Source: Membranipora membranacea
Taxonomy: Eukaryota > Bryozoa > Gymnolaemata > Cheilostomatida > Membraniporidae
DNA: 64,000 bases
Direction: 5' to 3'
Assembly: GCA_914767715.1 (NCBI GenBank)
Contig: OU612067.1
Coordinates: 8,928,001 to 8,992,000, forward strand
Part shown: positions 25,127 through 37,304 of the stretch, one piece after another
Numbering within the stretch: position 1 is the first letter of the stretch
Layout of the letters: each line of letters opens with the position of its first letter
Position numbers and translations under genes: made by a program
The notes under the pieces: model-generated
Database searches by the model: none
The model's input: the letters and a program-made list of their open reading frames with translations, nothing else
Told to the model about the DNA's origin: nothing

Positions 25127-28100
25127 CTGTCCAAGGTGGATAATTAGCTCAATGAAAATCTGATACTGGTGTCAGCTTTCTGAGAACTACTTGACTATCT
25201 GGTGCCGAGAGCGATAATAATTACTGCTCCTTGATGATCTGCCTTGATATAGGAGGTCTACGACTGACAACCATCACCAATGGTTCTGTAATAATTTAAA
25301 ACCATTCTCAGATACCGTCCAATAACATCTACATACATGTAAAGTACCTATTAATATACTTTGCATAATTTTATTATGTAAATTGCAGACCACGCTAACA
25401 CTGCCGAATACGGCAAGACAAGCGCTATGAATGTGATGCACGCATGATAGGTTTTAGCCATTACTTGATCCTTGCAAATCGCCAAAAGCATCAAATAATA
25501 AAACTCATGATTTTCTCTGTATGCATAATAAAAATAACCAGAATTGAAAAACAACATATACCACTTATTAGCTTAAATTGTATTACCAAACTTGAATACT
25601 ATGGTGATTTCATGAGACAGGGCAGAGGTCGTTAGCATATCATTACTGTCTGCCGAGAAAATGTTTAAATCTGCCTGCCAAGGGCTATCTGGTTTCCATG
25701 AATTTCTAATGACTCTCATAAGGAGACTTCCCTCAAAAGCTCGACAGTTGGTATAACCAGCAGACATGTTATACATACATAGACATCCCTTAGGCATTTC
25801 AGAGACTCCTTTTGAAGGAATGTCGATTAAATGTTTAAATAAAGATGAACCTCCTTCAAAGAGCCTTATTCCTGGATCTTTTGGGAAGATTAGGGCATAA
25901 GGGTTGGTGTTACAAGCAATGAGTTACAAGCGGATAACAACCCTGAGAGTTTTCTGCTCTTGCAGTTTATTAGCTTTTTAATACTCATCAAATCGGTTTA
26001 CTCTGGCCAATGAACTCCTTCTGCTCTGTCATTCCAAGGTTTTAGACATAAGGAGAGAGATCACCATTCAAATGGGTCTATATATGACACCACTACCGAA
26101 CAGCCAGCAAAGAAAACGGCTGAAAACATAGTCTGAGCCCCCCAGACTTTGCCTCCCGCCTGACGACCTCCGGCGACGGGAAACTGAAAACACAATGAGA
26201 TACATTTTAAACCAAAAAATGTCCACATCGTTAGAGAACTCGATGATTATACTACACAAGAGCATCCTGAGGAAAGTGTTCAAGATGAAAACTGATAAAA
26301 AGAAGCAGATGAAGAGGGCGGCCTAAGAAAATGACCCTGACTACCCCAGCTTAACCTTGACAAGAACAATGTGAACAGTTGGGTTAGACAAAAGGGGCTG
26401 GTGAAACTTGAAGTCATCAAAAGTGCACAGGATATGGTGGTGAAAGCTTAGTAAAGGCGTCTAACACAGCATATGTCTTGAAGATAAGTTAACAAATTTG
26501 GGATAAAACCAATCGCTGTTCTCAACACCAGATTTTAAAAAAACAAGGAACACACATTACTTTGGAAGCAAAGTCAAAATAAGATGCATTTTCTTAATTG
26601 ACCAAAGCCGGAACTACGCGCTGGTCAATGTTCTACTGTAATACGCCAATATTCATGCACTAGTTGAGTTATCTTGCTAACATGTGTGCTGTTTCACCTC
26701 ATAATTGGCTTTACCACAATTTTCCTGCTGATGTGTCATATAGATTGGATTGGTTTTAAACAATTTAATTGCACAACTGTCTATCAATGGTATGACATCA
26801 GCATGTTTACTCCAATATTTTGGCCTGATGTCCTCAATTTCAGGATGTTTATGTTGTTGCAATTATGCACTCAACGAACAAAAAGGAAAGCATAATTTGG
26901 TGAAGGGGCAGCTTTCTTCAAAGTCTAGGATATGTGATTATTTAGCACATATGGTGGCCAATATTGATACAAACAAAACATGAATGGGCCTATCAGATAA
27001 TTAATTTTGTCAGGTTTTTTGTGTCTAATCTTCACGATCCGCTTCGCACAAGATCCTCATTATTATTATGTCTGGGGAGCTCTGACTAACGCAAATTCAT
27101 TTCTAAATACTTCGCTGAGGGCAGAAAGTTCAATCCAAAAGGGAGTCGTTTGGGAAATAACCTCTTTGATTCTCATTAATCTCAATAATGCATGTTCAGA
27201 TAATGATTTTCCCCCCTTTTTTATTGAAAGAGATCCCCTCCCTGACTTAATAAATTTGAATAGCATCAAAGATGAGACTCTCTACGTCAACAGCAAAATC
27301 ATTTTAATTTTTTTAAACTGTCATCGACAAGAATACTGAAAAAATCCTCTGCGAAGTGTATTTTCTTCAGCTGCGCAAATCTGGCTCATAGTGAATATCA
27401 ATTGCAAAGAACTGGACTATATGCATAATAATTTTGTATTTAAATTAAAGCTATTTATTTTATCCCTGATCTTTTCTTATGATTTTTCTAATGATCTTTT
27501 TTCTAATGAGTGGCTTTATGCTGCTTGGGCCAGCCATGAGGAGGTTGTACAGGCCTCGAAACAGCGCTTGAATCATGGTTTCTAGCTGAAGACCTGTATG
27601 TGGTGCAAAAGTCTGGGAGGGTCGGGCGGTTCAGACTACTGTTTTTGCACCATATTTCAGGTACTCTCTGTGTCAAACCCGGGTTTCAAAGCTAGACCAT
27701 TAAAATTCTTTTCATTTCGAAGATCTATTTATTGTAATAGAATTATTATCAGATTAGCTTTAATGTTGTTCAGTCATGTATGCAATAATCTTCAACAAGA
27801 AATATACTTGGCATCATGATTCTCTAGTTAATTTGCTGGCTTCATCAGAACAAAAAAGTATGATCCTCTTCCAGTGGCACGCACTAAAGGATGCTATGAA
27901 AAATATTCATCTAATCACCAATCAACTCTCAAGACTGATATGTTGTTTAACAGCAAAGTTAGTTTTGAACACACAGCCTTTCTATGGGTTTTATTAGCTT
28001 GCTGATATATTCTGTAAGAAGCACTGTTATCCGAAAAGCGAAAAACAGTTGCGTATGACAGAGAAAGAAACTAATAAAACAGACTATTAAGCAAATAACA

Positions 28101-28542
28101 AAACGGTTTGGTTCTGGGTACCAAAATCCGTAAGCCCATAAGTAGGTTGAATGCCCAAAACTTTACGTCACTCAACAATGAGTTTTTGACCTCTGCCAAT
28201 ACCAAAATATTATTTTCCTGTTTAAGGCACGCCAGAACATCGACAAAATACTGGTCTATAAAGCCTCTTCGTTATCAAAACTTTGATAAACAGGACGACG
28301 TTTCAACTAGAAACTCGGAAAAAATGGGGATTGAACCCATATCGCCCTCTTCAACTGTCTACTGAGCCACGGGAATAATGTTTGTGAAAGGCAGGAAAAT
28401 TAGTGAGATGATATTTGATTAAGGTTTGTGTATGGTATTAGGTTTTGCTAGGTATGCTGTGACCGACTCACCACAAATTCTCATGCAGACAGCGATTTCC
28501 TGAACACACACTAGCGGCAGAAAAGGTTGTCCCGTGGCTCAC
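25127..28542. other. Gene-poor stretch upstream of AE exon 25021-25126
   Basis: I see no convincing exon. A minus-strand frame at 27066-27269 (containing RGSLSIKKGGKSLSEHALL) has a protein-like look and could be a mobile-element fragment. Two spots at about 26120-26165 and 27605-27650 share a GTCTGGG..CAGACTA core and may be one repeat family. Confidence 0.4.
28310..28372 (-). repeat. tRNA-like sequence (SINE head or tRNA pseudogene)
   Basis: On the minus strand, GTGGCTCAGTAGA resembles a Pol III A box and GGTTCAATCC a B box, at tRNA-like spacing. The acceptor stem does not close convincingly. The same CCCGTGGCTCA word occurs near 28530-28541. Confidence 0.45.
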
Positions 28543-28581
28543 CAAAGAGTTGGCAACAAAAACAAATTTCGGATCAGTCAT
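28543..28581 (-). other. Candidate first coding exon of the long AE isoform
   Basis: ATG at 28581-28579 opens a 13-codon frame (MTDPKFVFVANSL) ending exactly on a codon boundary at a good donor (TTG, then GTGAGC). Exon 25021-25126 begins in phase 0, so the join would keep the frame. The evidence is only the start, donor and phase, and a short frame like this can arise by chance. Confidence 0.3.
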
Positions 28582-28675
28582 TGAGAGTGACTGCTGGAAA
28601 AAAACCATGAGAGAAGAAAAAAAAACAAAAAAACGAATCTCTATTGATGCACGCTAACCATCAATCATAAAAAAA

Positions 28676-29190
28676 TTACTCATTCTCTCCGATGATATTG
28701 CTGAAAAAGGGTTTAACAGCAGACAAAAATCTCGACCTTAGAATATTGAAGATAAAAACCTCACTGTCAAAAATTATACGGCACCTCATGTCCCATATAA
28801 CCTTGTTGGGGGCCACAACAAGATGCCGAAGTCGGCGGTCTCCTTCATTACGCCCAACTCGATCGGAAAATACTCCATTCAACATAGCAAGCTCCCTCGC
28901 CGTATCTATCTCCATATCAACAAACCGTTGTGCATACCAGTGCTGCAGTTCTTTACAAGTTACAAAAAGGTGTGTGACTGTCTCCAGCCCCCCTTTACAA
29001 TAGACACATTCGGTGTTCACCCAAGGCATATTCCATCTTGCTAGGACTTCTCCCGTTTTCAGGGAACCTGATGAGAGCCTCCACATGAAATCTTTATACC
29101 TAGCGCTAAGCGCTCCAGAATGAACAGACCGCCACACCAAGAATATTATTTTGCACTCATATTTTGTGAACCCCCTGTTTATGACAAAAC
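28676..29190 (-). mobile_element. LINE (non-LTR retrotransposon) C-terminal fragment
   Basis: An open frame of at least 154 codons reads GALSARYKDFMWRLSSGSL, then TGEVLARWNMPW, CVYC and ETVTHLFVTC. The CxxC...HxxxxC pattern after a WR-S-G-L-TG stretch is typical of the zinc-binding region that follows reverse transcriptase in LINE-type elements (zf-RVT). The polymerase core is absent, so this is a 5'-truncated copy. Upstream, the frame stays open to a TAG near 29205. The coding remnant has no internal stop, suggesting fairly recent insertion. No poly(A) tail is evident on the minus strand. Confidence 0.75.
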
Positions 29191-29602
29191 AGAGGGTGGG
29201 CTGCCCCTAAAGAGGGACGCGAGTTGCCCGGAGTCCTCATACTGAGAGTGTGATACATCCTAGTAAACTAGAATGCATCCTAGAGGTGAGGCCGTAGAGC
29301 ACCTGCTAATAGTGAGTGTGCAGCGAGCTGCCAGAACCTGAAACAGGCACTAATCAGCCATTAGCCATGACACTTTGATCTTAGCCAATAGGCCGAGAAG
29401 CGATTTTGTGAACACAGTTTGTTGCATACACAGCTAAGTAGATTCAATATGTACTTTGGTGTGCGTCATTTGTATTTTTTGTATAAAATAATGTGTAACT
29501 CACTGCCACGTCAGGTCTTCCTCCAAAAACGACCTTTACTGAGATAAAAGACAAGTATACAAACCATTCTGCCTGCAGGATAGCCTTGTGACATAGACTA
29601 TC

Positions 29603-29673
29603 TCTGTAGCACAGCGGTGGTGGCGCTGTCTTCCATCAAGAACGGCAACTCCCAGAGTTCAAAGTTATGAGCT
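29603..29673 (+). repeat. tRNA-like sequence (SINE head or tRNA pseudogene)
   Basis: TAGCACAGCGGTGGTGGCGC matches the D-arm/A-box pattern and AGAGTTCAAAGTTA a degenerate B box about 40 nt later. It is not a well-paired cloverleaf. Confidence 0.45.
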
Positions 29674-32600
29674 ATCAAAGCCAGTGTTCCATTTTGCCAA
29701 AATATTTCTAAATTATGGGTTTCCATTGTTTTCCCAGTCTACGTGAATTAATTCAGGCCCTATGCTGCAGAGACGAATGTTTGCCTCAACAGTTTGTACA
29801 TGCTCAGAGTGGTTGGAAACAGGAAATTCTAAAGAACAGGTCAAAGTTCGTTAGTGAAGGTTAAAGAATAGGGCATTATCCCCACATAGTTTGAGCCCCC
29901 CACCTCTCGCCTCCTCTCAGCCCCACATAGTTTTCCTTTTGTAACTTTTTGAGGTTAAAATAGGAAGGTTATTTTATTGGCTTTGCAGTGAAGGAAAATT
30001 GTGCTGAGGGAAAGTTTGACGAGCCAAAAATTGATGATCAGGATTGTGTCAGCCGAGTTATCTTATCATTGCGCTGGTGGAGCGCAAAATTTATTGTATT
30101 AAAAATGAATTTATGTTTATAGTTGAATCACAGTAAGAAATCTTAGCCATCACTTTTTGGCACAAGTTACCTAACACCAGTGAGCTGGGGGAGTGGTGGA
30201 AGGGGAGCGTGGGGGGGGGGGGGCTCAGACAAATGAGCTGCTGTAACTCAAACAGTTTTTCTTGGTGATAGCTTGTACCTAGCGCCTTAATCCATGCAAA
30301 GACAATTAGAAGTCAGACTTCCGATTTTAATATTACTCAATAATTAATGCCGGTTGTTTACATAATCAGGATGCTCCCACACCACACCACACCTGGATCC
30401 TGGCCCCTGGATAAGTGCCAAATGAATCTTTGAGCTACACTTGGGCCTCAAGCCTGAGAGTTATCTGCTCTCTATTCTTGTGATTGGGGGGGGGGCAGCT
30501 TGACCTTATATATTGTCTTATGACCAAAAATACCAAGACTGATTGGTTAATATATTTTTAAGTGTTTCAGACGACACTAATCTGCTTCAACTCACGTTGA
30601 CCCGTTTGTGGGCACTGATATGTATACATATATTTACAGAGTAGGATCTATCCTTACGTTGTGATGTATTCATACTAATTGTTTTGGGTAACAGCATGTC
30701 ACTGAAGTCTTCAAACTAATGTGATTAGTGTTCTGTCTTCACTTTCACTATTGCATTTAAACATTTAACAAACGCTTATCTTGTTGCAATCGACTAATTT
30801 GTAACATTATCGTCTGCTGCCTGTTTTAACCACAATAGATCCTGCTTTTCTTATGATGTCACAAATCTGCATAACCACCAAATCTTTCAATATAACTAAT
30901 TTAGAGATTTATCTCCAGATAGACACACCAATGTTGAGAGGAAAACTACAAATGAATAGCCTAATAAATGATTTATCTAGGCGGATTATTTGTAATCGTA
31001 AACCTATTAATCGTTGTTAAAAAGTTACCTCACCGTTCATGAGACCATTGACCCTCTAGACCCATCATTCATCAACAAAATAACACATTGTAGGGCAACT
31101 TATCACCTTTACAAGAAACCTTTCATGGGTAAAGAATCACCGCATATATGTATTACATTTGGAGATTTTGCCACCGATGTTGGGCGTTTCCACGCTTTGT
31201 CATTTGTGTCACAGATAGGTTGTTTATTAGTTTGTGAGCCAAGTCTCAAGGAATGAGGGAAGGGTATTAAGCATTATTTAACATAAATTGTGTTTATAAT
31301 GTATGGCAAGCTATCATGGACATGCATTCTTAGTTTTTCTGTTACAAAAATAAAACAATTATATACACGGACAAAATGATTAGCTATGCTTGGTGACCTG
31401 GCCTTTATACCATGGTTGCATAAAACAAAACACGGATGTCCTTTAAGTGACACGTTTTTGATGATGTTAAAAAATATCATTAGCATACTGAGAGATAGAG
31501 CTTAATTTCATCTTTTAATTTAGAAATTCATACAGCATAGCAGTCGAGGGCATGATATTCATGAGGCTGTCACACCCAATATGGCAGGTAGTGCGTACAT
31601 GTGTTCTAGGACCCCTGAGCAATCTCAAGGTGCTTGTCATGTGCTTGCTGATGTCATCGTCTCTGACAGGTGGTTCAAACTTTTTTCAGTAGTGACATTA
31701 CATGACAAGTCTCAAGTCTCATTGACAGTGATGTTAATAAGTTTGAGAATCATATCGCTATTAATTAGCTAGTGAAATAAAGGTTGTCTATTTCATTAAT
31801 ATTAATTGTAACAGCCAGCTGCAAAAATTATCATAGAGATGGAAATCTCAAATTTGTTATAGCAGCATGATCTCAGAATACATACACCAAATAATTTTGT
31901 TGCCAGACTTGCCCACTCAACATAATTTGAGTTTTTGTAGGGATTTTGTAATACATTGACGATGCAAGTGATATCCGCTTGCGTTTGATGGAATATACAC
32001 ATATGCACCATGGTACACTTAAGCTAGAGATCAGTTGGGTTTAACATAACTCCTTTCATTATATATCTGCTTATTATTATCATATATGGCTTTTTCCGTC
32101 AATGACAATTTAGAATTTATATGAACAAATAAAGAAGATTGGTTGAGTCGGATAATAAATTTCTTAATCCATCTCTTGTATTAGTCTTGGCATAGCCTTG
32201 CCATGCGACTACCTCTTTTGTAGCCGCGTGACTAGGATAATCATGGAAATATTTTGTATCTTTGGTCTTGGTCGTGAGCATGATGGAAAATGGCAATCTA
32301 AACAGATATCTCAGTTGAAAAGCCTCAAGAGGTATTTGAAACACGAGTCCTGTTTCTTTATTGTGCTGTTCTGCACTAGGCTGGGTTGTTTATGGATCAA
32401 TGATTCATAATGTTATAAGTGCATGGCTATAACTATGGCCTGCAGTCAAAATATTAGATAATTCCGTTGCTTAGAGAATTGGTTGTTATTGTCATCTTGG
32501 GCTAGGTTTCAAAAGTTATGGAATGGCTGTTGCACGTTTTTCTTGACAGGGGTAATTAATTCCTTGACAAGATTCGGTTTCTATAGCTTGTTTTGATCCA

Positions 32601-34220
32601 AATTCAATCAGATGACATAATTACGCAAAGTCAACTTGGCTTCTGGCCTGAAACTATTCTAGCTAGACATAAAACCCAGACAGTCAACATTTTTTCGCTC
32701 ATTGAAGACAGCTAGATTGATACAAATATTGTCAAGATTTGCCAATAATTATTATCATAGATTAAAATGTTTTTGTTTGTCGATAGCATTGCATTCCAGT
32801 GTTTTAATCCTGTTACCTGTTACCTGTTACTGGTTTTGATTTTAGCTCTAAAAAGTGCATAACATTGCAGGAATCTCCAGTTCAGACTCATAAATTATTA
32901 GATTATAGATTATAAATAACCTTACATACGCTTATCAATGATTCATGTGTCCTGGCAAAATCATGCAATCGCTAATTTTGTGGGCCCTCATCACACAAGG
33001 CCCTAAAATGGCTGACTTTTGAACATGTGACCTGCAAACGCATGTGAGCCCCACCTGAACATGCATGTTTTGCATGATCGTTATGTTTGGAGTGAGGGTA
33101 GCAATTGTAAAATCATGAGCTATAATCGTGACTTCTGTGATGATAATCCTATCATGACATCAGATACTGGTACTGCATGAGAGTTAGAACATTCAGACTC
33201 TATATATAATTCCTGGACAATCTGGAGAAAAGATTTTAAGCAGTACAATTGTCAGTCAGCTTAATGTTTTTTCCAAGCTAACTTCATTCAGGTGTTTTTC
33301 CTTAGTTTCAATTTTCTAAATAAATTTTTAAAAATTTAGGAATCCATAGATCTGGTAAAACCTAAGGTATTATAAAAAACATGATAACTTGTTGTAAGCG
33401 TCCGTGTGACGTTTTTGCGTGTCTGTGGACAGCCTTGCCTTAAACATTGATATGTAGTGGTAATGGTGCTAATTACCGATAAGAAATACCTACGCAAATA
33501 CACTGCCCGTCAAAATAGAATTTGTTACCAAACAAGACAGTTGCTTAAAAAACGTTTCTGAATAAATTAATATTGCGCATTGACAATTGCAAAGAATTAT
33601 CCCAAAAAAATGTCTGTACAACTTTAATTCTCAATCAATCATTTTATGACATGATAATAACTATTTGGTATAATTAAAGAGAATTCTATTCAGGAAACAC
33701 TTTTGTGGAGAGAAAACAATTGAGGTTGCTTCCTATCGCCAGTAAAGGTACTGAATATATGAATAGAATGCTGGCTATGAATAATTCTAGTTTATCAATT
33801 CAGTTTGAAATCATATAGAATAATTTGGGAACAAGTGGAAGTAATTTAAAAGTATGAGTACTTGTTGTTCAATCAACTTAGGACAGCACTACCTAATTAA
33901 TAATCTTCACAGAATCATCATTTTGCGAATGGATCAACACTGGTTATAAATAATCTTCATGGAAAAAAGGCCCACGTAATTAATTTGACCTGGGGTGCCC
34001 TTCCTCTAACTGAAATTTAAGGTCTGTTCTCTGGAGTTTAATCTGTACTTGATAGCACCTGGTTGTATGGTCAGTCTTATGAACATAACTGTTTATGACA
34101 CATTGAAATCCAAAGTATCCCATAATGCAACTATCTGGGAATTCCCAAGAAGGCCAGGTAAGCTGTACCATATGATATTTGACCTATTACTGCTCTGAAT
34201 TATATTCTTATGCTTAATTG

Positions 34221-34310
34221 TGGGTGATCATGGGGGATCGTGATGAATGTTGGGAATTGTGGGGAATTGTGGTGAATTGTTGGGAATTGTGGGGAATATT
34301 GGTAGATTTG
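34221..34310. repeat. GGGAATTGT minisatellite
   Basis: Variant units of about 9-10 bp (TGGGAATTGTGGGGAATTG and similar) are repeated about eight times with single-base changes. Confidence 0.7.
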
Positions 34311-35626
34311 TTTTCATTACATGCATATTTTGTCTAGGGAGAATATTAAAAAAAGTGAGTCAAGCCATATGATGTATGTATCTGATTTTTGCTGTTGTTG
34401 AGACATTTGGAGAACTCTCATTCCGAGCAGACAATATTATTATTATTATATGCAGTTAAGTACATATGTTATTTTCTTTGTAATAACACATGGAAGCCTT
34501 GAGGCATGTTGACTCTTGTAAGGTCTTAAAATAACTTGAGATGGAAAAATATCTTTTTAAGTTCGATGATTTAACCTAGTTGATTAAAATCTGTCTAAAT
34601 CTCTAGCCGGATGTTTTGAACAGCGGAATCTGTTTATACTGATGTCATTGATACCATACTGTATAAGGTCCAACACTAATGTATTACAATAAGCAGCAAC
34701 AACTGCAAAAGAGAAGAGATTACAAACTTTCAAACACAGAAAATTTTTAAATACCTTTACTATCATAAGCATCATCTTTGAAAATACCCCCTACATTCAC
34801 CCACGTAATCGCTGCATGCTCTGAGAAACTTTCAGCTATTTTTAGATTTTACCTGGCAGTTTATTTCTGGGCCTTGATGTACTTCTATTCATAGAGGCCT
34901 TATCAGGAGAATTAATGAAGCTGAAGGGTTTCTTCTGATGGAGATTAACCGAATAGCGGGGAGAGTATGACATATGTAAGGATTTAAACTTTCTTCCGAC
35001 CTATATGATGCATGGGTTTAAGAATCCATCAGACACCCAGGTTGCCTACAGGCACCAAAACGAATTTTTCTGACATTCTTGTTATTTTCTAGGATTAAAC
35101 AGTGAATTTGGTGGAGCAGTACTATTTAAAAATAATGCTGGTTTTCAGAGCAAAACTATAATTATTGGCCGCTTGACATTGGTCTGTCTTGTCAAGAGGC
35201 TTGCAATACAGATTTTAGGAAATAAATTAACAACTAACAACAAAACTGGTACTGAAATTAACAATGACACACGAGCCATCATGGTACCACCAAATGCATG
35301 TACTTAATACACGTTAAAAGCTTTCTCTTCCAGGGTCATAAGATACATATATTGTGGTCATAGGGTTGTCTCTACTGTAAAGTTTTATTACTTAGTATGA
35401 TATGGCATTGGAGTTCTCCATAGAATTATTCACAGAAAATGGAATTTCCAGTTTTCCATACAAATATACATATACGCATACAAATTTCTTGTACCAAATT
35501 TATTGGTCCTGATCCATGAGAAGAATAGGGTTGATAACAACATGTTTGTCTGAAACTCAGTACATTTATTTATACTGATGAAAAATCAGCCTCAGTCGGA
35601 AACTTCTTTAACAAACTCTTAGCGGG

Positions 35627-35850
35627 AGGACTGTCGTGGCATAGTGGTGAAGTTACCATATTACCCATAATACACCTGTATATCTACATTGCTTCTATCG
35701 TAAGCAATGGGGCTCTGACCACTCTTGGTATATGTTTTGCGTAATTTGATAAGAAATGCCCTGGTTGGTACCTGGGAAGAAGAACACGCCGCTATGCGTA
35801 TTATAAGAAGTTGTGTCTCCTTTACCAACTTATTTGATTACCAGAAAACC
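35627..35850 (+). mobile_element. tRNA-derived SINE-like element
   Basis: Starts GCGGGAGGACTGTCGTGGCA, whose TGGCATAGTGGTGAAG continuation fits a Pol III A box. A downstream word (ACATTGCTTCTATCGTAAGC) recurs in similar form at about 49700, pointing to a shared SINE body. Confidence 0.45.
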
Positions 35851-37239
35851 CCTCAGCGGCAATTAGGCAATGTAATGTAGGTTGTAGATGGAGATATATA
35901 AGTTGATGTAATGAATATTTTATTTAATCCATTAATTCGTAAAACTACAAAGGCAAAACTGAATAATAAAAACAAAAAAAAGTGTGTGAATAATGAGATA
36001 TGAATTGCATTATTTCTAAAACCAATCGACATCGAACTACGATATGATGAAAGTTGAGGAGTTAAATGAGCTCTTACCCAAGTTTTTTTTTGGAAGCTGA
36101 AATTTTTTGGTAACATGATGGTACAACATCCAAAGCTGCACTGAGGAACAGGGCATCTCAAGACCCCCACACTGAATATATAACTCATTATCAGGGCCCA
36201 ATAACAGACAACAAAAGATAATCTACCGTCACAAACCCTCTCTGGACCAACGCACCCGTGCAACAAACATAGCCACAGCTACACCTCACATTATAAACAG
36301 TTGATCAGAAGGGTCATCTGAACGGTAATTACAACTTCTAACATATCAAATTATTGAAGTGATCTACAATGCCTAACTTCAGTTGTAGTTGAGAAAGGAA
36401 AGTCATGTAAAATGAAAAGAACATTTGTAAGTTATGGAAATCACTGCAGCAAGAATCTTGGGAGTTTCCTAATGGAATTTTGTTTTGATAAACTTATACA
36501 CCACAGCCTAATCAATTATATAAGTTTTTGGGAATCAAATGTGACCCTGTTAGTAATTAGAACTACTGCGTTGCAATGACATTGGTTTTTCAACTTTTTT
36601 AACTCATTAAAACTAATTTTAACCGTTTTCTCTCTGACGCCTTAGATCCACTCATATGAGATAAATGGATCAGAGGGCACTACCTAGCCTTTCATAACCT
36701 CAGGTCATAGCCCCTTCTCCAATTATATACACCTCAGTGCCTGGATCGAAACCCCAAGTAATACAAGGTCACATAAGACGTGGAAATGGTGACCTCACCC
36801 CCCATTGGGGATTCCAAATTGCACTTCCAATTTTACCAGTTCTGCACCAATGGAAAGTGTGGATAGTCTGAACTTTAGTAGGGTTAGTGAATGGAAGGGT
36901 CACTGCTGCAAAGCATAGTAAGGTTTGGAAAGGGTACAGATAGCAATATTTGAGGACTGCATTTGGGTGAAAATTCAAATGAAATAAAATAATTTTTTTC
37001 AATTTTCAATTCTTGCGTTTGAGCTCTTATTTTATTGACAAAATACAACGAATTGGATTTGAACAGTTTGCTAATAAGGATAATTATAGTGCATTACTAA
37101 AATATAGGATTATCAAAATATAGGATCTTTCATGTTTAGCATCTTAAGAATTCTCAAGAGGGCTGTCAAGCATGAAGGAATCAGTACAATTATACAAATT
37201 TCAGATTTTATAAATAAATAATATCCAACTCTTTAGTGA

Positions 37240-37245
37240 TTTATT
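37240..37245 (-). terminator. Candidate poly(A) signal of DEG/ENaC gene A
   Basis: AATAAA on the minus strand about 60 nt after the stop at 37305-37307. A second hexamer lies at 37031-37036. Confidence 0.4.
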
Positions 37246-37304
37246 ATCTCCTCATGCAAAAAGAGAGCACAACTTCTAATTTGTTATTTAGATGTAGCTT
37301 TTAC

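Larger units (their letters stand above)
29191..37304. other. Long gene-poor region before the DEG/ENaC cluster
   Basis: I find no coherent exon chain in these 8 kb. Contents include a tRNA-like sequence (29603-29673), poly-G runs (30211-30223 and 30486-30495), a GGGAATTGT minisatellite (34221-34310) and a SINE-like head (35627-35850). The minus-strand frame at 35853-36266 is of unknown origin and shows no recognisable domain. The right end should hold the 3' UTR of DEG/ENaC gene A. Confidence 0.5.

Noticed and set aside
35853-36266. 137-codon minus-strand frame
   Set aside because: Cys/Phe-rich with a low-complexity hydrophobic end, next to a SINE-like element; no domain or splice support, so I left it as unexplained sequence.
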